Made by a program: the position numbers and the translations under genes
The notes under the pieces: generated by a model
What the model was told of the DNA's origin: nothing
The model's input: only the letters and a program-made list of their open reading frames with translations
Database searches by the model: none
Source: Parvularcula sp964556115
GTDB lineage: Bacteria > Pseudomonadota > Alphaproteobacteria > Caulobacterales > Parvularculaceae
Length of the DNA stretch: 64,000 nt
Reading direction: 5' to 3'
Assembly: GCA_964556115.1 (NCBI GenBank)
Contig: CAZKVC010000005.1
Coordinates: forward strand, 62,001 to 126,000
In this document: piece after piece, positions 51,820 to 60,948 of the stretch
Layout of the letters: the number at the start of each line of letters is the position of its first letter
Position numbering within the stretch: the stretch's first letter is position 1

Positions 51820-53751
51820 ATGAACCAACCGATCCTGAAAGCGAAACTTCTCCTTGGCGGCGCGGCCTTCGCGCTGTTGGCTGCCTGCGGCGGCGGCGAT
51901 GAGGAGATCGCCGTTTCGTCCGAGAACACGGCCGACCTGACATCGGAAAACACCGGAGAAGTGGCCCAGGCAGAAACGGCCGACCAGGCTTTCGATCGCA
52001 TCGTCAGCGAGTACACGGTCGAAGTGCTGCAAGCCAACCCGCTCTACGCAAGCTCTCTCAACCTCTCCGAGGAAGAGGCCGGCGGACGCTACAAGGACCG
52101 TCTGGGCACTCCCGGCATTGCGGGCTACGAAGAGAACGAGGCGATATCGGATGCCTTCGAGGCAGAGCTCGCCGGGCTCGACGCCGAAGCCCTCTCGCCG
52201 GAACGCCGGGAATGGCTGGCCATCCTCACGGCCGGCCAGGACGAAGCCGATAGCCTTGATGCCTTGGCGGAAGAAGCGGGCTACTATCTCGCTGGCGGTT
52301 TCGGCAGCCCCTATGTCGTTACCCAGATCGGCGGCATCCACGTCGACCTGCCCCAGGCGATGACCCAGTCCCACGCACTGACCAGCCTCGACGATGCCGA
52401 AGCCTATGTTGCGCGGCTCAACCTTTTCGATGAGCAGTTCGCCGGCACGGTCGAGCTGATGAATGCCAACGCGGAAGCTGGCGCTTTGCCTCCAGACTAC
52501 GCCATCGAGGGCGCTCTTCGGAATGCGGAGGGCTTCATTGCCTCTGAGCCTGAGGAGAACGTCCTCGTCACCCATCTGGAAAGCGCGATCAGCGATCTCG
52601 ACATCGAGGACAAGGACGCCCTCATCGCTTCGGCTGTCGAAGCGGTCGAGCAGTCGGTTTATCCGGGGTATCAGCTCCTCATCGACACGCTCGAGAAGCA
52701 CCGTGCCGACGCCACGCATGATGCTGGCATCTGGGACATTCCGAGGGGCTCTGAACTCTACGATCTTTACGTCAAGACGAACGGCGAAAGCACCCTTGGC
52801 GGTGATGGTGTCCATGAACTCGGGCTGCGCGAAGTCGCCCGCATCCAGAACGAGATGGAAGCCATCTTCGAAGAGATCGGCATGACCGAAGGTTCGGTGG
52901 GCGAACGCCTGGCGCAACTGACCGCTGATCCCGACCAGCTCTTCCCCGATACGCCGGAAGGCAAGGAAGAGCTTCTGCAATATATCCGCGACCTCGCCGC
53001 GAACGCCGAAGAGGTCATGGATGAGTATTTCCTCCAGACCCCCTCGATCGGCTTCGAGATCCGTCCGGTGCCGGAATATGCGCAGGAAGGCGCGCCGGGC
53101 GGCTATTATGTCTCGCCAGCCGAAGACGGCTCGCGGCCGGGCCTCTACTTCATCAACCTGAGGACCACGGCGGCCCAGCCGAAGTTTTCGCTGCCGACGC
53201 TGACCTACCACGAGGCCGTGCCGGGCCACCACTTCCAGCTCGCCCTGGGCACCGATGCAAAGGCAACACCTCTCCTGGTGCGGTACAGTGCGTCATCGAC
53301 CGGCTTTGCGGAAGGTTGGGCTCTTTACTCGGAGAAATTCGCCGAGGAGATCGGTCTTTACGAAGACGACCGCTACGGCGATCTCGGCCGCCTGCGGGAC
53401 GAGCTTTTCCGAGCGGTCCGTCTCGTCGTCGACAGCGGCATGCACGCCAAGAAATGGACCCGCGAGGAGGCCATCGACTACATGGTCGCCAATGCCGGGA
53501 TGGAACGTTCGGGCGTGGCCTCGGAAATCGAACGCTACTCGGTCTGGCCGGGTCAGGCACTCGCCTACAAGACGGGTATGCTGAAGATCCAGGAGCTGAG
53601 GGCCCGTGCGGAAGAACAGCTCGGCGAAGATTTCGACGTGGCGGTCTTCCATTACGAAATCCTGCGGGACGGCGGCGCACCGCTGACCGTGCTCGAAGAC
53701 CGGATCGACAACTGGATCGCCGAAGGCGGCCCGGAACCGGACCTCGGCTGA
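51820..53751 (+). CDS. DUF885 family lipoprotein (putative zinc metallopeptidase)
   Basis: The protein has 643 residues. Its N-terminus is a lipoprotein signal with lipobox LAAC (Cys23), followed by an acidic linker. The DUF885 catalytic block is YHEAVPGHH with His464, Glu465 and His469, a zinc-type HExxxGHH motif, and downstream GFAEGWALYSEKFAEE supplies the conserved Glu segment. DUF885 proteins are predicted M1/M2-like metallopeptidases or carboxypeptidases; substrates are mostly unknown. The protein is expected to be on the outer or inner membrane facing the periplasm. It is divergent from clpB and ends at a bidirectional terminator. Confidence 0.92.
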   Translation: MNQPILKAKLLLGGAAFALLAACGGGDEEIAVSSENTADLTSENTGEVAQAETADQAFDRIVSEYTVEVLQANPLYASSLNLSEEEAGGRYKDRLGTPGIAGYEENEAISDAFEAELAGLDAEALSPERREWLAILTAGQDEADSLDALAEEAGYYLAGGFGSPYVVTQIGGIHVDLPQAMTQSHALTSLDDAEAYVARLNLFDEQFAGTVELMNANAEAGALPPDYAIEGALRNAEGFIASEPEENVLVTHLESAISDLDIEDKDALIASAVEAVEQSVYPGYQLLIDTLEKHRADATHDAGIWDIPRGSELYDLYVKTNGESTLGGDGVHELGLREVARIQNEMEAIFEEIGMTEGSVGERLAQLTADPDQLFPDTPEGKEELLQYIRDLAANAEEVMDEYFLQTPSIGFEIRPVPEYAQEGAPGGYYVSPAEDGSRPGLYFINLRTTAAQPKFSLPTLTYHEAVPGHHFQLALGTDAKATPLLVRYSASSTGFAEGWALYSEKFAEEIGLYEDDRYGDLGRLRDELFRAVRLVVDSGMHAKKWTREEAIDYMVANAGMERSGVASEIERYSVWPGQALAYKTGMLKIQELRARAEEQLGEDFDVAVFHYEILRDGGAPLTVLEDRIDNWIAEGGPEPDLG

Positions 53752-53769
53752 CAATCGGATCACGGACAG

Positions 53770-53802
53770 AAAAAAGCCCCGGGAAACCGCCCGGGGCTTT
53801 TT
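53770..53802. terminator. Bidirectional rho-independent terminator
   Basis: GCCCCGGG and CCCGGGGC form an 8-bp stem with a six-base AAACCG loop, flanked by an A6 run and a T5 run. It serves both the plus-strand DUF885 gene and the convergent FAH gene. Confidence 0.93.
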
Positions 53803-53807
53803 ATTTG

Positions 53808-54812
53808 TCAGACCTTGCGAACGGTCTGGTCGATCGTGCCGAAGATCGATTCTCCTTCGGCGTCCTCCATCCAGATCGTCACGCGGTCGCCGTTCTTGAG
53901 AAACGACGTCGTGGCTTCGCCGTTGTTGATCGTTTCAATCATCCGGATCTCGGCGATGCAGCTATAGCCGGCCCCGCCTTCGGCGACAGGCTTGCCGGGT
54001 CCGCCGTCCAGCTTGTTCGAAACCGTTCCCGAACCGATGATGGAGCCAGCTCCGAGCGGACGCGTCCTTGCGGCGTGGGCCACCAGCCGGTCAAAGCCGA
54101 ACGTCATCTCCTTGCCAGCATCGGCCCGGCCGAAGGCCTCGCCGTTGAGGTCGATCTTGAGGGCGCCGCTGAGCTTCTTGCCGTCCCACGCCTCGCCAAG
54201 TTCGTCCGGCGTCACCGCCACCGGCGAGAACGCCGTCGGGGGCTTCGACTGGAAGAAACCGAAGCCTTTGGCGAGCTCGCCCGGTATCAGGCCGCGGGCG
54301 CTGACGTCGTTGACGAGCATGATCAGCCTGACCGCGGCCGAAGCCGCTTCGGGGGTTGCGCCCATAGGAACATCGCCGGTGATCACAGCGATCTCGCCTT
54401 CAAGATCGAGACCCCATTTCTCGTCGCCGAGCGGAATGTCTTCGCGCGGCGCGAGGAAGTCGTCCGATCCGCCCTGATACATCAGCGGGTCTTCGTAAAA
54501 GCTGTCCGGGACTTCGGCGCCGCGGGCCTTCCTGACCAGCTCCACGTGATTGATATAGGCCGAGCCGTCAGCCCATTGATAGGCGCGCGGCAGAGGCGAT
54601 TCGGCTTTCTCCTGGTCGAATGGCTGGGTTTCGACGTCGCCCGCCTCGACCTTGGCGGCCAGCTCACGAAGCGGCCCCTCGGTTTCCTCCCAACGGTCCA
54701 GCGCGTCCTGCATGGTCGCGGCGATGCCGTCAGCCTTGGCGCAGCGGCTCAGATCTCGGCTGACCACCACAGGGACGCCGTCGCGTCCGCTCTTCAACGA
54801 TGCCAGTTTCAT
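53808..54812 (-). CDS. Fumarylacetoacetate hydrolase family protein
   Basis: This 334-residue protein has the FAH fold: metal-binding Glu in DLEGEIAVITGD, LVNDVSARGLIPGELAKGFGF in the catalytic region, and GAGSIIGSGTVSNKL further on. By context, next to a divergent maleylacetoacetate isomerase gene 91 bases away, the likely reaction is cleavage of fumarylacetoacetate to fumarate and acetoacetate, the last step of tyrosine/homogentisate degradation. The length is shorter than eukaryotic FAH (about 420) and typical of the bacterial form. The start at 54812 is chosen for MKLASLKSG. HmgA and Hpd are not in the window. Confidence 0.9.
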   Translation of the reverse strand: MKLASLKSGRDGVPVVVSRDLSRCAKADGIAATMQDALDRWEETEGPLRELAAKVEAGDVETQPFDQEKAESPLPRAYQWADGSAYINHVELVRKARGAEVPDSFYEDPLMYQGGSDDFLAPREDIPLGDEKWGLDLEGEIAVITGDVPMGATPEAASAAVRLIMLVNDVSARGLIPGELAKGFGFFQSKPPTAFSPVAVTPDELGEAWDGKKLSGALKIDLNGEAFGRADAGKEMTFGFDRLVAHAARTRPLGAGSIIGSGTVSNKLDGGPGKPVAEGGAGYSCIAEIRMIETINNGEATTSFLKNGDRVTIWMEDAEGESIFGTIDQTVRKV

Positions 54813-54903
54813 GCAAACCCTCGCTTTTGTGTTCGCGGCAGCCCTATCGTCCAAACGCGCTGATGCCAAATCATCGGCGCGTGCGGTTAGGGAGGCTTTG
54901 CAG

Positions 54904-55551
54904 ATGAAACTCTACAGCTACTGGCGGTCGGGAACCTCTTACCGGGTTCGGATCGCTCTCGCTCTGAAAGGTGCCTCGGTCACCATCGTACCCGTGAACC
55001 TCCTCGAAGGGGAACATTGCGGCGAGGCCTATCGAAGCCTCAACCCTCAAGGGCTGGTCCCGGCCCTGGTTCTGGACGACGGCACCGTCATAGGGCAGAG
55101 CCCCGCGATCATCGAATATCTCGACGAGACACTGCCGGGCCCTCGGCTCCTGCCCGATGAGCCGGTCGCAAGGGCAAGGCAACGTCATCTCGCCGCGATC
55201 ATCGGCTGTGACACCCACCCGATCCAGAACCTGCGCATCCTGAAATATCTTCAGAGCGAGTATGACCGCAGCCGTGAAGAAGCCTTTGCCTGGGCCGCAC
55301 ACTGGATCGAACAGGGGTTCGGGGCTCTCGAGGCTGAAGCCGCCCGGGGCGGACGGGATCATCGCTTTCTAGGCGGCGACAGCCCCGGGGTTCCAGATTG
55401 CTATCTTCTACCGCAACTTTACGCTGGACGTCGTTTTGGCTCGGATATCAGTCGCTTCCCGCATCTTTTGAAGGTTGAAGAGAACCTTCTCTCCTGGCCC
55501 GGTGTCGCAGAAGCGCATCCTGATCGCCAGATTGATGCCAAGCCGGATTGA
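54904..55551 (+). CDS. maiA: Maleylacetoacetate isomerase (zeta-class glutathione transferase)
   Basis: This 215-residue protein has the zeta GST N-terminus MKLYSYWRSGTSYRVRIALA, in which the usual SSCS active-site stretch reads SGTS, and the C-terminal signature CDTHPIQNLRILKYL. It isomerises maleylacetoacetate to fumarylacetoacetate with glutathione, feeding the divergent FAH-family hydrolase. Replacement of the Cys of the SSC motif by Thr is seen in some bacterial members and does not rule out activity. The start at 54904 follows a GGAGG site (54890-54894). Confidence 0.93.
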   Translation: MKLYSYWRSGTSYRVRIALALKGASVTIVPVNLLEGEHCGEAYRSLNPQGLVPALVLDDGTVIGQSPAIIEYLDETLPGPRLLPDEPVARARQRHLAAIIGCDTHPIQNLRILKYLQSEYDRSREEAFAWAAHWIEQGFGALEAEAARGGRDHRFLGGDSPGVPDCYLLPQLYAGRRFGSDISRFPHLLKVEENLLSWPGVAEAHPDRQIDAKPD

Positions 55552-55784
55552 GTTGCAGCGCTGTCGAGGAAAGAGGTGCCTGCGTCGGCTTTCCGACCGA
55601 CAGGGACGAACCGTGCCAGAGATGCGGTCCAATCAACACCCGCCGTCTTTGCCAGCGAGGCTGTCCATCGGGCTTCGGCGTGCCAAGCGCAGGGGAAGCG
55701 AAGGAGCGCTCGAGCGCCTTCATCCAGGTCCGTCCCCATACAGGCCGGGACTTCGATGAGCAGCGCTCTTTGGAACGGGTAAGC
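55552..55784. other. Non-coding stretch after maiA
   Basis: About 230 bases with no convincing gene. Short open frames exist on both strands but lack ribosome-binding sites and recognisable domains. The stretch ends at a bidirectional terminator. Confidence 0.5.
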
Positions 55785-55816
55785 AAAAAAAAGGCGCGGC
55801 CGAAGCCGCGCCTTTT
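55785..55816. terminator. Bidirectional rho-independent terminator
   Basis: GGCGCGGC and GCCGCGCC form an 8-bp stem with a CGAA loop, with an A8 run on one side and T4 on the other. On the minus strand the T8 run makes it the strong terminator of the TonB2-like operon. Confidence 0.93.
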
Positions 55817-55837
55817 CATTCGTTGGGAGGCAGGGGG

Positions 55838-57418
55838 TCAGCCTTCGCTCGCTTCATCTTCCTCAGCGTCAGCTTCGCTCCCTTCGGTCCCATCCATTTC
55901 AGCGCGGACCATCTGCTCGGCGGTCATACCGCTGTCGACGTCTTCAAGAAGCGCACGGCACTGGTTGATGCGCTCTTCCGGAACCTCGGTCCGGCCACCC
56001 AGCTCGATCACGTCGATCAGCGACTTGCAGCGCTGGATTTCCCGCGTCTGCCGCTCGACAGCCTGGCTGAATTCGACCTCCGCCTGACGACGAAGAGTGT
56101 CTTCATAAAGATCAATGTAGTTGATCCAGTTCTGGGCCACGCTTCTCGCGCTATCGTAGCGAGCTGCGCGGACGAACTCGGCACGTGATGCTGCGCGAGC
56201 GTCGGCACTGTCAGTGTCCTCCTGGAACAGCGCGGTTCCGATCAGCACATAGGCCTGACCGACCTCGCGATTGTCCAGACCCCCACGTTGAATGGCCGTT
56301 CGAAGGTTGCGTACCGCCAGATCGAACCGCTCATCGGCGAAGTAGCTCTGACCAAGCTGATAGTAGAGCCGACCGTCATTCCGCTTCGGCGCCGCCTCGC
56401 TCAGGATCGCGATCGCCTCGTCCTGCTCCCGCGCCGCGGCCCAGAGCTGGGCCAAAAGCTCGAGGTTTCCAAGGTCGCGCGCCACGTTGCCGGCATCCAT
56501 CTCGCTGGAAAGAAGCTGCGCACCCCGGAACGGGTTGTTCTGATCATAATAGAACTGAGCGAGGGTAATGATTTTATCCTCGTCCTCAATCAGGCCCGCT
56601 TTGTAAGCGACCTCAAGCGCGGCGAGAGCGTCTTTCCGCCGGTTCGCCGCGGAGTATGCCGAGGCCAGCTGAACCCAGTAACTTTCCTCGCTGGGAAAGT
56701 ATTCCACCATGGTTTCAAGAAGCTGGCCGCGTTCCGATTCGAGGCCGAGCTCATTGTAGACAAGGTTCAGAAGGTCATAGAACTGCTTGTTCCGATCACC
56801 CGCCTGCTGGTCGAGGCGGGTGGCAGTTTCGGCAGGCTGGCGAGCGCTGCTGAAATTGTCCTGCTGCACGTAGGCCGCCGCGAGAATGAAGTAATCATTC
56901 GCCTGCGCCTCAGCTCCAGCCTCGCGAATATAAGCCTGCATGAAGCGGATCGCTTCGTCGAAACGCTCTTGGGTATAGTAGAGTTGAGCGACGTTGCGGC
57001 GGATCTGCCGCTGCCGATCGAAAGGCAGGACATCGAGGTTCAGAACTTCGACAAAGTCACGTAACGCTTCGTTCGGACGGTCCACCTGAAAGTAGAGTTG
57101 CCCGCGAACTTCGAGCGCCGTGGCCCGGTCATAGGGCGGCAACTGCCGCTGCAGGAGCTGATTGATCGTATTGATCGCTTCCTGGGTCTGCGGCGGGTCC
57201 TCATTGGCAAGGTTCAGAGCGTCATTCAGCGCCCGGCCCGTCCTTTCGGACAATGTCTGCCGCCGCCTGCGCTGATCTTCCCGCTCCTGCTCAGTGGTTT
57301 GTGCCGAGGCGATGGAAACAGGCGCAACCATGGTGGTCACTGCAAGACCAGCAACCAGACCGGCGGTCCAGCGGCAAAGGAGTTGGCGTCCGGATCGTGT
57401 CATGGAATTCCTCATCAT
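55838..57418 (-). CDS. Exported tetratricopeptide-repeat protein of the TonB2-like operon
   Basis: This 526-residue protein has a signal peptide ending around VSIASAQ. Most of the sequence is helical TPR/Sel1-like repeats (for example LYYQLGQSYFADERFDLAVRNL), and it ends in a Glu/Asp-rich tail. It is the last gene of a seven-gene operon and corresponds in position to the TPR protein found after tonB2 in Vibrio-type clusters, where its job is unclear. A periplasmic scaffold role is inferred. Its start overlaps the tonB stop by four bases. Confidence 0.88.
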   Translation of the reverse strand: MMRNSMTRSGRQLLCRWTAGLVAGLAVTTMVAPVSIASAQTTEQEREDQRRRRQTLSERTGRALNDALNLANEDPPQTQEAINTINQLLQRQLPPYDRATALEVRGQLYFQVDRPNEALRDFVEVLNLDVLPFDRQRQIRRNVAQLYYTQERFDEAIRFMQAYIREAGAEAQANDYFILAAAYVQQDNFSSARQPAETATRLDQQAGDRNKQFYDLLNLVYNELGLESERGQLLETMVEYFPSEESYWVQLASAYSAANRRKDALAALEVAYKAGLIEDEDKIITLAQFYYDQNNPFRGAQLLSSEMDAGNVARDLGNLELLAQLWAAAREQDEAIAILSEAAPKRNDGRLYYQLGQSYFADERFDLAVRNLRTAIQRGGLDNREVGQAYVLIGTALFQEDTDSADARAASRAEFVRAARYDSARSVAQNWINYIDLYEDTLRRQAEVEFSQAVERQTREIQRCKSLIDVIELGGRTEVPEERINQCRALLEDVDSGMTAEQMVRAEMDGTEGSEADAEEDEASEG

Positions 57419-58014
57419 TCGCCGATCGCAAAGACGATCACGGTACGCACACCGCGACGCGGTACAGCTTCGCCTTTCACGACCTTGGGCTGGTATTTCC
57501 AGCGTTCGGCGGCGCGGACGGCATAGCGATCGTAGCAGCGATCGGTGCTATCGATGACCTGCACATTGATAACGTTGCCAGCGGGGTCGACATCAAACTC
57601 AAGACTGACCCGTTCCTGCCCGACATCGCTGTCGATGCACCGCTCGAAGCCGGTCGGGTTAACCCGGACAAGAGGCTGGGCGTCACGGTCGGGATTGAAG
57701 CCCGAGCCGATGTCAACATCGGCTCCGAAGTCGGGCGCAGCGGCGTTGACGCCGTCGACAGCCGGCTCGAAGTTCTGCCGTTCGATCGCCGGCGGCGGCG
57801 GCGGCGGCGCATCGAGCTTGGGACGCTCGAACCGGCGCTGGTTCACCAGCTCGGAGTCCTGGATCTGACGTGTGATATTCACCTGAACCGGCGCGCGGTC
57901 TTCCTCGAGGCCAAGTTCGCCCGGCTTGATCTGTGCCCACATGACGAGGAACAGGCCGAGGACGATGACGGCTGCGGCGGGGACGCCGAGAACGGTGCGG
58001 ACAATGCCACCCAT
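57415..58014 (-). CDS. tonB: TonB-family energy transducer
   Basis: The protein has 199 residues. An N-terminal membrane anchor (about 8-25) is followed by a short Pro-rich linker (APPPPPPAIE) and a TonB C-terminal domain with CIDSDVGQERVSLEFDVDPAG and AVRAAERWKYQPKVV. It couples the ExbB/ExbD proton channel to outer-membrane receptors. The start at 58014 has a GGAGG ribosome-binding site; the ATG at 58029 overlaps that site. The Pro linker is much shorter than in E. coli TonB, as in TonB2 types. Confidence 0.92.
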   Translation of the reverse strand: MGGIVRTVLGVPAAAVIVLGLFLVMWAQIKPGELGLEEDRAPVQVNITRQIQDSELVNQRRFERPKLDAPPPPPPAIERQNFEPAVDGVNAAAPDFGADVDIGSGFNPDRDAQPLVRVNPTGFERCIDSDVGQERVSLEFDVDPAGNVINVQVIDSTDRCYDRYAVRAAERWKYQPKVVKGEAVPRRGVRTVIVFAIGE

Positions 58015-58069
58015 AACGTTTTCCTCCATCGAGACTCCGGCGACGTGCCTGGAGCCCCGGTCCAAAAAA

Positions 58070-58474
58070 TCAGTCGGCCTCGGTCGACAATGCGACGTCG
58101 ACGATACCTGCATCCTTCACCTGTTGAAGGACTTCGAGGGTCAGCTCGGACTTGGCGCTGGCATCAGCCTGGACCACAGCGTTCCCCTTGGGCGTTTCAC
58201 GACGGAGCTCTTCAACCTGATAGCGAACCTCGCTGAGCTCGACTTGCTCCTTGTTGATATAGATCTCGTCGTTTTCGGTAATGGCGACCAGCACGGCAGG
58301 TTTCTGCTCGTCCTGGGTTACCGCCGTCGGTCTGACGATATCGACACCAGGTTCCTTGATGAACGTCGAGGTGACGATGAAAAAGATCAGCATAATGAAG
58401 ACGATGTCGAGAAGCGGCGTGACGTTGACGTCCTCTTCTTCATTTGCCGGGGTCTGCAGTGGCCGTCTTGCCAT
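58070..58474 (-). CDS. exbD: ExbD biopolymer transport protein (second copy)
   Basis: This 134-residue protein has one N-terminal membrane helix: NVTPLLDIVFIMLIFFIVTS, with the conserved proton-conducting Asp of ExbD/TolR. A periplasmic domain follows. The start at 58474 (MARRPLQTP) is preferred over an ATG at 58504. It is one of two adjacent ExbD genes; the two periplasmic domains differ clearly, suggesting a heteromeric channel. Confidence 0.95.
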   Translation of the reverse strand: MARRPLQTPANEEEDVNVTPLLDIVFIMLIFFIVTSTFIKEPGVDIVRPTAVTQDEQKPAVLVAITENDEIYINKEQVELSEVRYQVEELRRETPKGNAVVQADASAKSELTLEVLQQVKDAGIVDVALSTEAD

Positions 58475-58554
58475 GGTGAAACACCTGTTTTCGATCTCTA
58501 ACACGGACGCTTTGGCGCCCTGGCGTGAAAGCTGGGGCCCGAAGGCCCGAGCCG

Positions 58555-58983
58555 TCAGGTTTTCGCTTGCGGCGCGAGAATGATGCTGCCGTAGCGGGCC
58601 GGACCAGCCGCCTGTCGAGCCTGGTCAAGGGTCGTTACCATCACGCCCGTCTCGCTTTCCGGTGAAGCCGAGATGATCACGACGCCCTTAGGTTCCTTGG
58701 CGATAAATTCTTCCACCACCGGCTTCGTCGAACGCGGATCAATGATCCGGACATCATCCACCAAGACAAACCCATCGTCCTGAACGGTCAGAAGAAGTGT
58801 CGGCGGCGGCGCCGTTTCGTTCTCGCTCTCATTAGGCGTCGGAAGGTTCGGTGAGATACCGTCCTCGTAGACAAAGGTCGCCGTCACGATGAAGAAGATC
58901 AGCATGATGAAGACGATGTCGAGAAGCGGGGTGACGTTGACGTCAGCCGAATCTCCCGAACCGTGCTTTGTGCGATGCCGCAT
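58555..58983 (-). CDS. exbD: ExbD biopolymer transport protein (first copy)
   Basis: This 142-residue protein has the same membrane helix with Asp (VNVTPLLDIVFIMLIFFIVT) and a different periplasmic domain with an acidic NESENET stretch. It lies between exbB and the second exbD. By family it forms the proton-conducting stator complex with ExbB. The start is two bases after the exbB stop. Confidence 0.95.
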   Translation of the reverse strand: MRHRTKHGSGDSADVNVTPLLDIVFIMLIFFIVTATFVYEDGISPNLPTPNESENETAPPPTLLLTVQDDGFVLVDDVRIIDPRSTKPVVEEFIAKEPKGVVIISASPESETGVMVTTLDQARQAAGPARYGSIILAPQAKT

Positions 58984-58985
58984 GA

Positions 58986-59513
58986 TCAGTCCTCCAGCAA
59001 CAGCTTGTCAGCTGTTTCGGCTACGGCCTTCTTCTGCTGACGCTCGAGGATATTGAGCGCCAGGATCCCGGAAAGCGACGCCACAAGGCCGGCCATCGTC
59101 GGAATGGTAGCCTTGGTGATACCGCCCGCCATCAGGCGTGCGTTGGACGAGCCCGTAACAGCCATCACGTCGAAAACCTCGACCATGCCCGTCACCGTGC
59201 CAAGGAGACCCAGAAGCGGGGAAACCGCAACCAGACCTCGGATGACGCCGATATTGGAGCGCGTATCGATGTCGATCTCGGACACGAGCTTATCACGAAC
59301 GACTTTCGCGTACCATGAGTGGTGATCGTTGCGAGCTTCCCAGGTCCGCACCGCCTTCTTCTGCAACGGCCCGCGAGCCGTTGCGAAGAAGATGATCCGC
59401 TCGATGATCAGAGCCCACATGACGAAGGTCACGATCATGATGATGATCAGAACGTTCCCCCCGGCAAGAAGGAAGGCCTGGATGGCCTCGAAGGGATTGA
59501 GAAAGACTTCCAT
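58986..59513 (-). CDS. exbB: ExbB-like MotA/TolQ/ExbB proton channel protein
   Basis: This 175-residue protein has three membrane segments: an N-terminal one (about 18-40), and two forming the MotA/TolQ/ExbB domain, including VAVSPLLGLLGTVTGMVEVFD. It is the standard-size ExbB of the TonB2-type system. The start is at 59513; the TtpC-like gene ends 31 bases upstream. Confidence 0.95.
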   Translation of the reverse strand: MEVFLNPFEAIQAFLLAGGNVLIIIMIVTFVMWALIIERIIFFATARGPLQKKAVRTWEARNDHHSWYAKVVRDKLVSEIDIDTRSNIGVIRGLVAVSPLLGLLGTVTGMVEVFDVMAVTGSSNARLMAGGITKATIPTMAGLVASLSGILALNILERQQKKAVAETADKLLLED

Positions 59514-59544
59514 AAAAGCCTCCTAACGGGCCGCCTCGGCGCGC

Positions 59545-60927
59545 TTAATGGCGCGCCTCAGCATGTTCCGCGATCATCCCTGCGGACTGTTCCTCAAGGA
59601 TCGATGCGATCGATTTCGCCGTGCCCGCCGCGAAAGCATGGAGCAGGAGAAGCGGGATAGCAGCGATCAGGCCCATAACCGTCGTGATGAGAGCGAGCGA
59701 GATGCCGCCGGCCATGATCTGCGGGTCACCGGTACCGAACAGCGTGATCTGCTGGAAGGTCTGGATCATACCGACAACCGTACCGAGGAGACCGAGGAGC
59801 GGTGCAACGGCAGCCAGAACCTTCAGAAGGTTGAGACCGGAATCGAGCTTCGGGAGCTCTTTCAGAACCGCATCATCGAGCTTCAGGGCAAGCGTCTCGG
59901 TGTCAGCATTGGTGTTGCTGTCATAGGCCATCATGATCCGGCCGAGCGGGTTGCCGCGCGACGGGCTCTTACGGCGCATCTGGCTCTTCACCGCCGATTT
60001 GGTGGAGAGAAGCGAGACGAGGCGGAAGACACCGATCACGAGACCAAGCAGAAGCACACCGGTGATGATGTAACCGACTGCACCGCCCGAGTTGAACCGC
60101 TCTTCCAGGGTCGGCGTCTCGATGACGAGGCCAAGGAGAGTGCCGAGCGATGGGTCGATGGTACCGGCGGTGTAGCCGTCACCATTGAACCCGGTCACGC
60201 TCTGGGCATTGCCCGAGGCATTCGCGGTCTGCGGATTCCGAGCCAGCTGCTTCAGAGTGGACTGGCCACTCTCCGTGCTTTCCATGACGTAGTAGTTGCC
60301 ATTGCCGTCAAAGGCAGAGAACGGGCCGATCCGGGTGATATCCCGCTGACCTGCCTCGCCATTTGCATTGATGACAGTGGTGTTGAACGTGGCGGTGTTG
60401 GACTGCGCAACGATCTGCTCGAACATCACGTCCGTGACGTAACGAAGCTGTTCTTCGGAAGGCAGGGTGTCCGATTGCGCGATTTCGCGCAGCGGTTCGA
60501 CCCGACCGGGGAACTGAGCGGAGATCACCGAGTCCTGCAGCTGAGCCGCAAAGTCGCCAGCGGCCGAACGGGCAGCGCCGAAAAGCTCGCCGAATTCACC
60601 CTGAGCTTCCTGAAGCTGAGCGGTAAGTTCGTTGATCCGCTCGTCATTGGTGGCGAATTCCTCGGCCAGCCGATCAGATTCGGCTTCCGCTTCGTTCACC
60701 TGATTGCGGACCTGGGTCAGGCGAGCCTGTTGACGGTCACGCTCGGCGAGGAATTCCCGCTCGCGCTGACGGTCGGCCTCACGGGCCCTGGCCTGCTCCT
60801 GGCGGGCTGCGCGCAGCACGTCCTCAAGCGAGATTTCATTATCCTGCGCTACGGCCTGTGTAGTGCCCGCTGCGACCAGAGCCGCGCCGGCAATCAGACC
60901 TTTTTTGAGCATCTGAAGCATCGTCAT
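59545..60927 (-). CDS. TtpC-like MotA/TolQ/ExbB protein with periplasmic coiled-coil extension
   Basis: The protein has 460 residues. A signal peptide is followed by a roughly 230-residue periplasmic part with a coiled coil (about 35-110, rich in Arg/Glu/Gln), then three membrane segments ending in a MotA/TolQ/ExbB domain (VAPLLGLLGTVVGMIQTFQQ). This architecture matches TtpC, a component needed with TonB2 in vibrios. The start at 60927 has an AGGAAG site at good spacing; ATG/GTG at 60933/60936 are alternatives. It functions with the ExbB/ExbD/TonB genes downstream. Confidence 0.93.
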   Translation of the reverse strand: MTMLQMLKKGLIAGAALVAAGTTQAVAQDNEISLEDVLRAARQEQARAREADRQREREFLAERDRQQARLTQVRNQVNEAEAESDRLAEEFATNDERINELTAQLQEAQGEFGELFGAARSAAGDFAAQLQDSVISAQFPGRVEPLREIAQSDTLPSEEQLRYVTDVMFEQIVAQSNTATFNTTVINANGEAGQRDITRIGPFSAFDGNGNYYVMESTESGQSTLKQLARNPQTANASGNAQSVTGFNGDGYTAGTIDPSLGTLLGLVIETPTLEERFNSGGAVGYIITGVLLLGLVIGVFRLVSLLSTKSAVKSQMRRKSPSRGNPLGRIMMAYDSNTNADTETLALKLDDAVLKELPKLDSGLNLLKVLAAVAPLLGLLGTVVGMIQTFQQITLFGTGDPQIMAGGISLALITTVMGLIAAIPLLLLHAFAAGTAKSIASILEEQSAGMIAEHAEARH

Positions 60928-60948
60928 CCTCATCACTTCCTGATCGCC

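Noticed and set aside
55448..55819. Short frames after maiA, considered as a gene or transposon remnant
   Set aside because: No ribosome-binding site, domain or terminal repeats, and it crosses the bidirectional terminator.
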